Source of the DNA: Spirosoma endophyticum
GTDB lineage: Bacteria; Bacteroidota; Bacteroidia; Cytophagales; Spirosomataceae
Direction: 5' to 3'
Assembly: GCF_900112365.1 (NCBI RefSeq)
Contig: NZ_FOLQ01000001.1
Coordinates: 434,001 to 498,000 of the forward strand
Length of the DNA stretch: 64,000 bases
Part shown: positions 10,953 to 18,383 of the stretch, one piece after another
How positions within the stretch are numbered: the stretch's first letter is position 1
Layout of the letters: each line of letters begins with the position of its first letter
The notes under the pieces: model-generated
The model's input: only the letters and a program-made list of their open reading frames with translations
Databases searched by the model: none
What the model was told of the DNA's origin: nothing
Program-made: the position numbers and the translations under genes

Positions 10953-10975
10953 CGGCACGGCCTTGTGCCGTTTTT
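10953..10975 (+). terminator. Terminator-like hairpin in the leader of the sulfur operon
   Basis: CGGCAC (10953-10958) pairs with GTGCCG (10965-10970) around a 6-nt loop and is followed by five Ts. It starts only 25 bp after the -7 element. No plus-strand gene lies upstream that would need terminating, so it is either an attenuator or the end of a roughly 40-nt leader RNA. Confidence 0.6.
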
Positions 10976-11017
10976 CATAAGTGAATTAATCCATTAAGTC
11001 GATAGACATTATACCTT

Positions 11018-12085
11018 GTGCAGGAACCAATAGTCTCCCCCACCGAACCGGCTGCTGCTACGCTCAATCCTATTCAGTCAGCGATAGACCTGAACGGATT
11101 GACCATTAGCATTCAGGGTCATGATGCATCGAAACAAGCCGATGTGCTTCGAGCAGCCTTCCCAACGGCAATCGTCGAGACGGGGGCTTCTCAACCCTTG
11201 CTCCGACGGCGTACCCGTACCGAAATCGCCATTTATGTCTTTTCAGCGCTTGCCCTGATGCTTGTGGGGCATCTTCTATTCAGTTATTTTACACTGGATC
11301 GATTGACGCTCATTGCCAGCACAATTGATGTAACGCCCGATATTTTTTACTTTATAATGGCCGGATTTGTGGCCCAGATGATTGACGGTGCGTTAGGCAT
11401 GGCCTATGGTGTAACGGCCACTACGTTCCTGACGAGCGTGGGCATCAGTCCCCTATTTGCAACGGCCAGCGTCCATAGTTCCGAAATTTTCACGAGTGGT
11501 GTGTCCGGCTATATGCACCTGAAATTCGGCAACGTGAACAGTCGACTCTTTAAGATTGTCCTGATTCCTGGAGTTATTGGAGCGGCTCTTGGCGCCTTTC
11601 TGATCACGAAGCTCGCGGATATGGAAGTTGTCGCGAATTACCTTGGCCCGGCTATATCCGTTTACACTGCTATTCTTGGTATTTTGATTCTAAAAAAAGC
11701 CTTAGCGAAGCAAACCAAGAAAAAGCCTGTTCGTCAGATTGGTCTGCTAGCCTGGTTCGGTGGTTTCGTCGATGCGATTGGCGGAGGGGGCTGGGGCCCT
11801 ATTGTGAATTCAACCCTGATTGCGGCCGGACGCCACCCACGCTACACGATTGGTTCGGTTAATCTGGCTGAATTTTTCGTATCGTTTGCCAGTTCGGTTG
11901 TATTTGCCCTTTATGCCGGATTAGACAACTACGGCATGGTCATTCTGGGTCTGATCCTTGGCGGGATGATTGCGGCACCTATTGCGGCTCGGTTAGCGCA
12001 AAAACTACCGGTCAAAACCATGATGATCCTCGTCGGAATTGTCGTGATCCTCGTAAGTTTGCGCAAGATTATCAAGTTCTTTTAA
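11018..12085 (+). CDS. TauE/SafE-family sulfite exporter-like membrane protein
   Basis: A membrane transporter of the TauE/SafE family, which moves sulfite or organosulfonates. It has 355 residues with a GTG start; no ATG is available before the conserved part. The first ~65 residues are a polar cytosolic extension that reads like a small ferredoxin-like or ACT-like domain (LNGLTISIQGHDASKQADVLRAAFP shows the pattern), unusual for a TauE protein. Membrane segments begin near residue 70. Family hallmarks include AGFVAQMIDGALGMAYG and the second half-repeat GGFVDAIGGGGWGP. It heads the sulfur assimilation cluster, so export of excess sulfite is a reasonable inference, but direction and substrate are unproven. 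Confidence 0.88.
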   Translation: MQEPIVSPTEPAAATLNPIQSAIDLNGLTISIQGHDASKQADVLRAAFPTAIVETGASQPLLRRRTRTEIAIYVFSALALMLVGHLLFSYFTLDRLTLIASTIDVTPDIFYFIMAGFVAQMIDGALGMAYGVTATTFLTSVGISPLFATASVHSSEIFTSGVSGYMHLKFGNVNSRLFKIVLIPGVIGAALGAFLITKLADMEVVANYLGPAISVYTAILGILILKKALAKQTKKKPVRQIGLLAWFGGFVDAIGGGGWGPIVNSTLIAAGRHPRYTIGSVNLAEFFVSFASSVVFALYAGLDNYGMVILGLILGGMIAAPIAARLAQKLPVKTMMILVGIVVILVSLRKIIKFF

Positions 12086-12088
12086 AGA

Positions 12089-12182
12089 AGTCGATAGTCG
12101 TTAGTTATCAGTCTGTAGTAGTCGTTCATAAATGATCCTGACTACTTGCGGGCTTCAACCTATTGACTAACGACTGTCGACT
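12089..12182. repeat. Inverted repeat between the exporter gene and metZ
   Basis: Outer arms 12089-12105 and 12166-12182 are 17 nt and match at 16 positions (AGTCGATAGTCGTTAGT on the left). A second inner pairing (GTAGTAGTC with GACTACT) lies within the 60-nt loop. It starts 4 bp after the stop codon upstream and ends 10 bp before the metZ ATG. It contains the word AGTCGTTAGT in both orientations. Confidence 0.8.
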
Positions 12183-12192
12183 AACGACTCCA

Positions 12193-13386
12193 ATGCAGAA
12201 ACAAACCAAAGCCATCCGTATTCAGGCGGACAAATCGCAGAATCGCGAGCATTCAGTCCCGTTATATTTAACCTCAAGTTTTGCTTTCGAAAGTGCCGAA
12301 CAGGGAAAAGCACTCTTTGAGGAAACAGAAGAGGGTAATATTTACTCCCGTTTTTCGAACCCCAATGTATCGGAATTCGTCGCTAAAGTCTGCATGCTGG
12401 AAAACGCAGAAGACGGTATTGCAACGGGAACGGGCATGGCGGCTGTGTTTGCGAGCATGGCAGGTTTGCTGAAATCCGGCGATCATCTGGTAGCCTGCCG
12501 GGCTTTATTCGGATCGGCACACCAGATTATTACCCAGATTCTGAGCAAATGGGGCATCACGCATACGTATGTGGATGCCAGTGCTACAGAAGCCGAATGG
12601 GAAGCCGCCATGCAGCCCAATACGCGCATGGTCTATCTGGAAACGCCATCAAATCCGGGTCTGGAACTGGTTGATTTGGAGATGCTGGGGCGACTAAAAC
12701 AGAAGTACGGGTTTATCCTAAATGTAGACAACTGCTTCGCTACACCGATTTTACAAACACCCATCGATTTCGGGGCCGACTTATCGGTGCATTCAGCAAC
12801 GAAATACATGGATGGCCAGGGACGTGTGCTGGGCGGCATTGTTGTCGGCCGGGCCGATCTGATTCAGCCGATCCGGTTCTTTGCGCGGCACACGGGACCG
12901 TCGTTATCGCCGTTCAATGCCTGGGTTTTGTCGAAAAGTCTGGAGACGCTGGACCTGCGGATGGAACGTCATTGCCGCAACGCCCTCCAGTTAGCCGAAG
13001 CGTTGGACGCCCATACGGATGTAGAGCGGGTATTGTATCCATTCCTTCCCTCCCACCCGCAATATGATCTGGCCAAGCGGCAGATGAGTGCGGGCGGTGC
13101 CATCGTAACCATTGAACTGGAAGGCGGTTTTGAGCGGGTAAGCGCGTTTTTCGATGCGCTCCAGATTCCGACACTTTCCTCAAATCTGGGTGATTCACGT
13201 ACCATCGTTACCAATCCAAACACAACGACCCACGCGAAATTGAAACCCGAAGAAAAAGCGGCTCTGGGTATTACGCCGGGCCTGATTCGTATTTCGGTAG
13301 GTCTGGAAGCCATTGAGGATTTAATTGACGATTTCACGCAGGCAGTAGAAAAGTCGGCTGACGTAGTTAAAGAGAAAGTAGCGTAG
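12193..13386 (+). CDS. metZ: O-succinylhomoserine/O-acetylhomoserine sulfhydrylase (trans-sulfuration PLP enzyme)
   Basis: A cytosolic PLP-dependent enzyme of the Cys/Met metabolism family, 397 residues. The PLP lysine is Lys204 in HSATKYMDGQGR. The N-terminal segment (SVPLYLTSSFAFESAEQG) and GNIYSRFSNPNV are typical of MetZ-type sulfhydrylases, which make homocysteine directly from an activated homoserine and sulfide. A TTG ten codons upstream lies inside the inverted repeat and is rejected in favour of the ATG at 12193. The neighbouring cys genes provide reduced sulfur, which fits this role. The choice between the O-succinyl and O-acetyl substrate cannot be made from sequence alone. Confidence 0.9.
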   Translation: MQKQTKAIRIQADKSQNREHSVPLYLTSSFAFESAEQGKALFEETEEGNIYSRFSNPNVSEFVAKVCMLENAEDGIATGTGMAAVFASMAGLLKSGDHLVACRALFGSAHQIITQILSKWGITHTYVDASATEAEWEAAMQPNTRMVYLETPSNPGLELVDLEMLGRLKQKYGFILNVDNCFATPILQTPIDFGADLSVHSATKYMDGQGRVLGGIVVGRADLIQPIRFFARHTGPSLSPFNAWVLSKSLETLDLRMERHCRNALQLAEALDAHTDVERVLYPFLPSHPQYDLAKRQMSAGGAIVTIELEGGFERVSAFFDALQIPTLSSNLGDSRTIVTNPNTTTHAKLKPEEKAALGITPGLIRISVGLEAIEDLIDDFTQAVEKSADVVKEKVA

Positions 13387-13422
13387 CGTAGTTCGCGCCT
13401 GACTACTTTAAACTGACTCACT

Positions 13423-14535
13423 ATGCTACGTATCATCCTGTTTGTTGCCTTACTGTTATCGGCTCAACTTACGTTTGGCCAATCCGCGAAAAAGCCGTTG
13501 CGCGTAGGTGTGGTCGGGCTGGTGCATTCGCACGTGAATGGCATTTTAAACAAGGTATACAAACAACAAAATCAGGCAGATATTGAGATTGTAGGTATCG
13601 CCGAACCAAACCGTGATCTGGCCGAGCGATTGGCCAAACGGTTTGGCTTCGACATGAAACTGGTTTACCCGACCATCGCCGAAATGCTCGACAAAACCAA
13701 ACCTGAGGCTGTCACGGATTTTGGACGTATTGTTGATCATAAGAAAACAGTGGAAGCCTGTGCCCCGCGAGGCATTCATGTGATGGTTGAAAAGCCACTG
13801 GCCACGAGTTTTGCCGATGCCCAGCAAATGGAAGCCTTGTCAAAAAAGCACAAGACTCAGTTGCTAACCAACTATGAGACAACCTGGTACGGTAGCAATC
13901 ATAAAGCTTACGCGCTGGCCAATACGGATAAAGTTATTGGCGACCTGCGTAAAATCGTTGTCCATGACGGTCATCAGGGCCCAAAAGAGATCAATGTAAA
14001 CCAGGAGTTCTTTGAGTGGCTAACCGATCCCGTGACAAATGGTGCGGGCGCGTTGTTTGATTTTGGTTGCTACGGCGCGAATCTCTCCACCTGGTTGATG
14101 CACAACCAGCGTCCCCTGTCGGTGCTGGCCGTCACGCAGCAGATCAAGCCCGACATCTATCCGAAGGTAGACGACGAAGGAACGATTATTCTGACCTACC
14201 CGAAAACCCAGACGATTATTCAGGCGTCGTGGAACTGGCCATTTGCCCGAAAAGACATGGAAGTGTACGGACAAACGGGATACGTTTTCACCGTAGACGG
14301 CACTAAAATGCGTATTCGGCTCAAGGATGAAAAGGCGGAACATCTGGCCGAAGCGACCCAGGCCGATGCGCCCGCTAGCGACTCATTCACGTATCTGGCC
14401 AGACTCCTGCACGGCGAAACTAAACCCGACGAATTAACGTCATTAGACAATAACATGATCGTCATGGAAATTTTAGATGCCGCCCGGCAATCGGCGAAAA
14501 CGGGCAAGGCGGTATCATTGAAGCCGAAATTATGA
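13423..14535 (+). CDS. Gfo/Idh/MocA-family oxidoreductase with signal peptide
   Basis: A 370-residue NAD(P)-dependent oxidoreductase-like protein. It begins with a Sec signal peptide (MLRIILFVALLLSAQLTFGQ), then the Rossmann start LRVGVVGLVHSHVNG, in which the usual GxGxxG is changed to GLVHSH. The conserved EKPLATS of the family lies at about residues 124-130. The C-terminal alpha/beta domain is complete. Secreted Gfo/Idh proteins are frequent in Bacteroidota and usually act on sugars, so its position inside a sulfur operon is odd. Its stop overlaps the cysH start (ATGA at 14532), so it is translationally coupled to cysH. The substrate is unknown. Confidence 0.85.
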   Translation: MLRIILFVALLLSAQLTFGQSAKKPLRVGVVGLVHSHVNGILNKVYKQQNQADIEIVGIAEPNRDLAERLAKRFGFDMKLVYPTIAEMLDKTKPEAVTDFGRIVDHKKTVEACAPRGIHVMVEKPLATSFADAQQMEALSKKHKTQLLTNYETTWYGSNHKAYALANTDKVIGDLRKIVVHDGHQGPKEINVNQEFFEWLTDPVTNGAGALFDFGCYGANLSTWLMHNQRPLSVLAVTQQIKPDIYPKVDDEGTIILTYPKTQTIIQASWNWPFARKDMEVYGQTGYVFTVDGTKMRIRLKDEKAEHLAEATQADAPASDSFTYLARLLHGETKPDELTSLDNNMIVMEILDAARQSAKTGKAVSLKPKL

Positions 14536-15263
14536 TCGCTGAACCTACTTACACGCTCGAAAGCTTAAGCGAGCGACTACACGGCCTAAGCAACGTTGAT
14601 GCACTGCGCACGCTGGCCGATCTGTTTCCCGGCGAAGTCGTTTTCTCGACCAGCCTCGGATACGAAGATCAGGTTATTACCGACCTGATTCTTGCCAATG
14701 ACATCCCGATCAAAATTTTCACGCTTGATACGGGGCGTATGTTTTCGGAAACCTACTCGGTCTGGAAAAAAACCAATGACCGGTATGCGACGAAGATTGA
14801 AGCCTTTTTTCCGGACCGTGCGGCCGAAGAAGCCTTAATGACGGAGAAAGGCCCATACAGCATGTATGACTCCATTGAGAATCGGAAAGAATGCTGTGGT
14901 ATTCGTAAACTTGAGCCGCTGAACCGGGCGTTAAAAGGACAGAAAGTCTGGATAACGGGCATTCGCGCCGAACAGTCGGCCAATCGCCAGAGCATGCCCC
15001 AGCTCGAATGGGACGACGCACACAGCCTCTTTAAATTCCACCCACTCATGGACTGGACCTTCGAGGACGTGAAGCAGTATGTAAAAGACAATAACGTACC
15101 CTATAACCCGCTGCACGACCGGGGATTTGTGAGTATTGGCTGCCAGCCCTGCACACGCGCCATCCAGCCTGGCGAGGATTTTCGCGCAGGCCGTTGGTGG
15201 TGGGAAGATAACTCCAAGAAAGAGTGCGGGCTGCACAGCCATGAAGAGACATTTAAACCATAA
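14532..15263 (+). CDS. cysH: Adenylyl-sulfate (APS/PAPS) reductase
   Basis: Reduces activated sulfate to sulfite in the cytosol using thioredoxin. The 243-residue protein has the PAPS-reductase fold with STSLGYEDQV near residue 39. The pairs Cys121-Cys122 (KECCGIRK) and Cys204/Cys207 (GCQPC) are the four cluster ligands of [4Fe-4S] enzymes that prefer APS. The C-terminal ECGLH (residues 231-235) carries the catalytic cysteine. It overlaps the upstream gene by 4 bp. No APS kinase is seen here, which agrees with direct APS reduction. cysD and cysN follow. Confidence 0.95.
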   Translation: MIAEPTYTLESLSERLHGLSNVDALRTLADLFPGEVVFSTSLGYEDQVITDLILANDIPIKIFTLDTGRMFSETYSVWKKTNDRYATKIEAFFPDRAAEEALMTEKGPYSMYDSIENRKECCGIRKLEPLNRALKGQKVWITGIRAEQSANRQSMPQLEWDDAHSLFKFHPLMDWTFEDVKQYVKDNNVPYNPLHDRGFVSIGCQPCTRAIQPGEDFRAGRWWWEDNSKKECGLHSHEETFKP

Positions 15264-15264
15264 T

Positions 15265-15326
15265 GAGCGAATGAATGAACGAGTGAATAAGCGCTGGCAG
15301 CTACTCACTCGTTCGCTCATTCGCTC
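15265..15326. repeat. Inverted repeat between cysH and cysD
   Basis: Arms 15265-15286 and 15305-15326 are 22 nt each and match at 20 positions; the loop is 18 nt. It begins 2 bp after the cysH stop codon. It contains the word GAACGAGTGAAT, which recurs at 27881-27892. No T tract follows. Confidence 0.85.
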
Positions 15327-15355
15327 CGCCCCGGCGTTCCGGTTCACTCATTACA

Positions 15356-16258
15356 ATGAAACTCGATTATCTAGATCAGCTTGAATCCGAAGCCATCCAC
15401 ATCATGCGGGAGGTTGCGGGCCAGTTTGAGCGACCTGCTTTGCTGTTCTCGGGCGGTAAAGATTCTATTACGTTAGTGCACCTGGCGCTGAAAGCGTTCC
15501 GGCCAGGGAAATTTCCGTTTCCGCTAGTACACATCGACACAGGCCATAACTTTCAGGAAGCCCTTGATTACCGGGATAACCTGGCGGAGCGAATTGGTGA
15601 AAAACTCATCGTTCGCTACGTGGAGGATACGATCCGGGAGAAGAAATTGAAAGAACCAACGGGACGTAACGCGACACGTAACGGTCTGCAAACGTTCACG
15701 TTACTAGACACCATCGAAGAATTTGAGTTCGATGCCTGCATCGGTGGAGCCCGTCGGGACGAAGAGAAAGCACGGGCGAAAGAACGTGTTTTCTCAGTAC
15801 GTGATGAGTTCGGTTCGTGGGACCCCAAACGCCAGCGTCCTGAACTCTGGAACCTGTATAACGGCCGGATTCACAAAGGCGAAAACGTCCGTGTATTCCC
15901 TATTTCGAACTGGACCGAACTTGACGTCTGGAATTACATCCGCCGTGAAAAAATAGAACTACCGAGCATCTATTTTGCGCACGACCGGGAATTGATCATC
16001 CGCGACGGCAAACTGATGGCGACCGCTGGGGGTGTTATCAAACCCGAAGCCGACGACCAGGTTGTCACCCGTCGGGTACGATTCCGCACCGTTGGCGACA
16101 TTTCCTGCACAGCAGCGTCTGAATCAGTTGCCGAATCACTCGACGACGTTATCGACGAAATACAGGCCACGCGCATCTCTGAGCGGGGCGAAACCCGGAT
16201 GGACGACCAATTGTCGGAAGCCGCGATGGAAGACCGCAAAAAAGGCGGGTATTTTTGA
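15356..16258 (+). CDS. cysD: Sulfate adenylyltransferase subunit 2 (small, PP-loop subunit)
   Basis: The catalytic subunit that forms APS from ATP and sulfate together with the GTPase CysN. It is 300 residues, normal for the family. The PP-loop motif SGGKDS is at residues 32-37. Further signatures are HIDTGHNFQE, CIGGARRDEEKARAKER and PISNWTELDVWNYI. It is preceded by an inverted repeat and followed by another before cysN, and must be cotranscribed with both neighbours. Confidence 0.97.
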   Translation: MKLDYLDQLESEAIHIMREVAGQFERPALLFSGGKDSITLVHLALKAFRPGKFPFPLVHIDTGHNFQEALDYRDNLAERIGEKLIVRYVEDTIREKKLKEPTGRNATRNGLQTFTLLDTIEEFEFDACIGGARRDEEKARAKERVFSVRDEFGSWDPKRQRPELWNLYNGRIHKGENVRVFPISNWTELDVWNYIRREKIELPSIYFAHDRELIIRDGKLMATAGGVIKPEADDQVVTRRVRFRTVGDISCTAASESVAESLDDVIDEIQATRISERGETRMDDQLSEAAMEDRKKGGYF

Positions 16259-16260
16259 AA

Positions 16261-16331
16261 AATGATGAATTATGAATGATGAATTATTTCACTCCAATTC
16301 ATTCATAATTCATCATTTATAATTCATCATT
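16261..16331. repeat. Inverted repeat built of tandem 13-mers between cysD and cysN
   Basis: Arms 16261-16287 and 16305-16331 are 27 nt each and match at 26 positions (the mismatch is a G-T wobble), with a 17-nt loop. Each arm holds two tandem copies of AATGATGAATTAT, direct on the left and complementary on the right, giving four copies in 71 bp (one with a single change). It begins 2 bp after the cysD stop and ends 6 bp before the cysN ATG. Confidence 0.9.
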
Positions 16332-16337
16332 CAAGAA

Positions 16338-17588
16338 ATGGATTTATTACGATTTATAACGGCCGGTTCGGTTGATGACGGCAAAAGTACGCTCATTGGG
16401 CGGCTTCTTTACGATTCCAAATCCATCCTGGCTGACCAGTTGGAAGCCATCGAACGGGCAAGTAAAAGCCGGGACGACGGTGAGATCGACCTCGCTCTGC
16501 TGACCGATGGACTTCGCTCCGAACGTGAGCAGGGTATCACCATTGACGTAGCGTATCGCTATTTTCAAACGCCAGCCCGCAAATTTATCATTGTCGATGC
16601 GCCGGGGCACATTCAGTACACCCGCAACATGGTAACGGGAGCCTCGAACTGTCAGTTGGCTATTGTGCTGGTCGATGCACGACACGGTGTGGCCGAGCAG
16701 ACCCGGCGGCATTCGCTGATTGCATCTTTGCTGGGCATCCCGCACATTGTGGTAGCGGTTAACAAAATGGATTTAGTGGGTTACTCGCAGGACGTGTTTT
16801 CGAACATCTGCATTCACTACGCGGAGTTAGCCCAAAAACTAAATGTCAGGAACGTAACGTATATTCCAATGAGTGCCCTCGACGGCGACAACGTCGTTGA
16901 CAAGTCGGTGGCGATGCCCTGGTACGAAGGCCCTACATTACTGGAACATCTGGAAACGGTCGAAATTGACGACGATCTCAACCTGGTGCAAGGCCGCTTT
17001 CCCGTTCAATACGTTATTCGGCCGCAGACGGCCGAGTTGCACGACTACCGGGGCTATGCCGGAAAAATCACCAGCGGTCAGTTCCGCAAAGGTGATTCCA
17101 TAACGGTATTCCCATCGGGCGAAACGTCGACAATTGACGCCATTGAAATTGCAGAAACCCATTTTGACGAGGCTGTTACACCAATGTCGGTTGTCCTGCA
17201 TTTAGCGACAGATGTAGACATCAGCCGGGGTGACCTCATCGTGCGTTCTGATAGCCAGCCGATTGTTAGCCAAACCGTTGAAGCGATGCTTTGCTGGATG
17301 GACACCAAAGAGTTAAAAGCAGGCAGCAAGTATATTTTGCAGGTGGGTACATCCCGGACACGCTGCTCAGTGCGGGAAATTGTCTACCAGCTAAATGTTA
17401 ACACCTACGAAGAGATAGAGCATGTTGATAGCCTGAAACTAAATGATTTAGCCAAGGTCATGCTACGTACCGCCCAGCCAATCAGTTTCGACCCGTATGC
17501 AACAAACCGGGCATCGGGTGGGGCCATCCTGATTGACGAAACGTCGAACGTAACAGTCGGTGCCCTGATGCTGATAGGCGAAGCATAA
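16338..17588 (+). CDS. cysN: Sulfate adenylyltransferase subunit 1 (GTPase subunit)
   Basis: The GTP-hydrolysing partner of CysD. It is 416 residues, without the fused APS kinase domain seen in NodQ/CysNC proteins. The translation-factor G motifs are clear: GSVDDGKST at residues 10-18, DAPGH and NKMD. Beta-barrel domains follow. It completes the cysH-cysD-cysN set. No sulfite reductase gene is present in the window. Confidence 0.96.
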   Translation: MDLLRFITAGSVDDGKSTLIGRLLYDSKSILADQLEAIERASKSRDDGEIDLALLTDGLRSEREQGITIDVAYRYFQTPARKFIIVDAPGHIQYTRNMVTGASNCQLAIVLVDARHGVAEQTRRHSLIASLLGIPHIVVAVNKMDLVGYSQDVFSNICIHYAELAQKLNVRNVTYIPMSALDGDNVVDKSVAMPWYEGPTLLEHLETVEIDDDLNLVQGRFPVQYVIRPQTAELHDYRGYAGKITSGQFRKGDSITVFPSGETSTIDAIEIAETHFDEAVTPMSVVLHLATDVDISRGDLIVRSDSQPIVSQTVEAMLCWMDTKELKAGSKYILQVGTSRTRCSVREIVYQLNVNTYEEIEHVDSLKLNDLAKVMLRTAQPISFDPYATNRASGGAILIDETSNVTVGALMLIGEA

Positions 17589-17598
17589 AATGGCTTGC

Positions 17599-17614
17599 TA
17601 ATTTTGTATATTTG
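17599..17614 (+). promoter_or_regulatory. Two tandem -7 promoter elements before the Uma2 gene
   Basis: TAATTTTG (17599-17606) and TATATTTG (17607-17614) abut and both match TAnnTTTG exactly. No TTG sits at the usual -33 distance from either. They lie 20-36 bp before the ATG at 17635, so this gene may have its own start site independent of cysN. Confidence 0.45.
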
Positions 17615-17634
17615 GGTAAATACCCGACAATAGC

Positions 17635-18297
17635 ATGACTGAACTAGCTGCTCAACTGCTTGAATCACCGAAAGCTCCGCAAATCATTCAGCAGGTGCAA
17701 GCCATTCTGAATGACGAGAAAAATCGGCGGCAGGCTTTTTATGAGTGGATGGATGACGATGTAAAAGCTGAGTTTATTAACGGCGAAATCGTCGTCCACT
17801 CGCTAGCATTAGATAAACACAACTCGGCAGTTCTGTTCCTATCAACCTTACTAAACGTTTTTGTTACAGAACGAAATCTAGGTAAAGTACGTGCGGAAAA
17901 AGCCTTAGTTGAGTTAACACGCAACAGTTACGAGCCAGACATCTGCTTTTTCGGAGTAGAGAAAGCCGCGACCATACAACCTGATCAATTATACTACCCA
18001 GCTCCTGATCTGGTTGTTGAAGTGCTGTCGAAAAGCACCCAGAAGAATGATCGGGAAGTAAAGTTTGAAGATTACGCGGCTCACAATGTAGCTGAATACT
18101 GGCTCATCGACCCAACCCGCCAAACCATTGATCTTTACACGCTCGACGCAGATACTGAAGCTTATGCCTTACAGGGCTTGTTTCGTATAGGTGAAACCAT
18201 TTCCAGTCAGCAGTTAGTGGGTTTTACAATTCCAGTAAAAGCGGTCTTCGATTCAACCGCAAATGTAGCCGCCCTAAGAACGTTACTTGTTCGTTAA
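17635..18297 (+). CDS. Uma2-family (DUF820) putative restriction-like endonuclease
   Basis: A 220-residue protein with the PD-(D/E)XK-like fold of the Uma2 family. The core motifs are visible in order: SYEPDICFFG, APDLVVEVLSKST (acidic and hydrophobic strand), then the DREVKFEDYAAHNVAEYWLIDP segment containing the lysine and tyrosine typical of the group. The family is abundant in cyanobacteria and some Bacteroidota; its biological role is unknown. It starts 46 bp after cysN, carries its own -7 elements, and ends at a strong terminator. Confidence 0.88.
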   Translation: MTELAAQLLESPKAPQIIQQVQAILNDEKNRRQAFYEWMDDDVKAEFINGEIVVHSLALDKHNSAVLFLSTLLNVFVTERNLGKVRAEKALVELTRNSYEPDICFFGVEKAATIQPDQLYYPAPDLVVEVLSKSTQKNDREVKFEDYAAHNVAEYWLIDPTRQTIDLYTLDADTEAYALQGLFRIGETISSQQLVGFTIPVKAVFDSTANVAALRTLLVR

Positions 18298-18332
18298 GAG
18301 GGATTTTTTTATTCCTCGTTCCTCAGAATGAC

Positions 18333-18367
18333 AAATGCCCTGGAAATGGTTTCCAGGGCATTTTTTT
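18333..18367 (+). terminator. Intrinsic terminator after the Uma2 gene
   Basis: A perfect 14-bp stem (18333-18346 with 18350-18363) with a 3-nt loop and a T run through 18367. It separates the plus-strand Uma2 gene from the convergent glycyl-tRNA synthetase gene, and can also act on the minus strand because its left arm begins with AAA. Confidence 0.9.
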
Positions 18368-18383
18368 ATTTATTTCGAAGCTT

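Larger units (their letters stand above)
10475..11017. other. Intergenic region between divergent susC and the sulfur operon
   Basis: A 543-bp gap without a credible gene. On the plus side it holds a good promoter and a leader hairpin (listed separately). On the minus side a perfect -7 match TATGTTTG (complement of 10660-10667) could start a susC leader of about 180 nt, but no TTG lies at the expected -33 distance, so it is weak. A nested partial dyad (CTTGG..AACC..GGTT..CCAAG) lies at about 10693-10735. Nothing else is recognised. Confidence 0.6.

Noticed and set aside
10929-11017. SAM riboswitch ahead of the sulfur operon
   Set aside because: No SAM-I, SAM-II or SAM-III core could be matched; only a simple hairpin is present.
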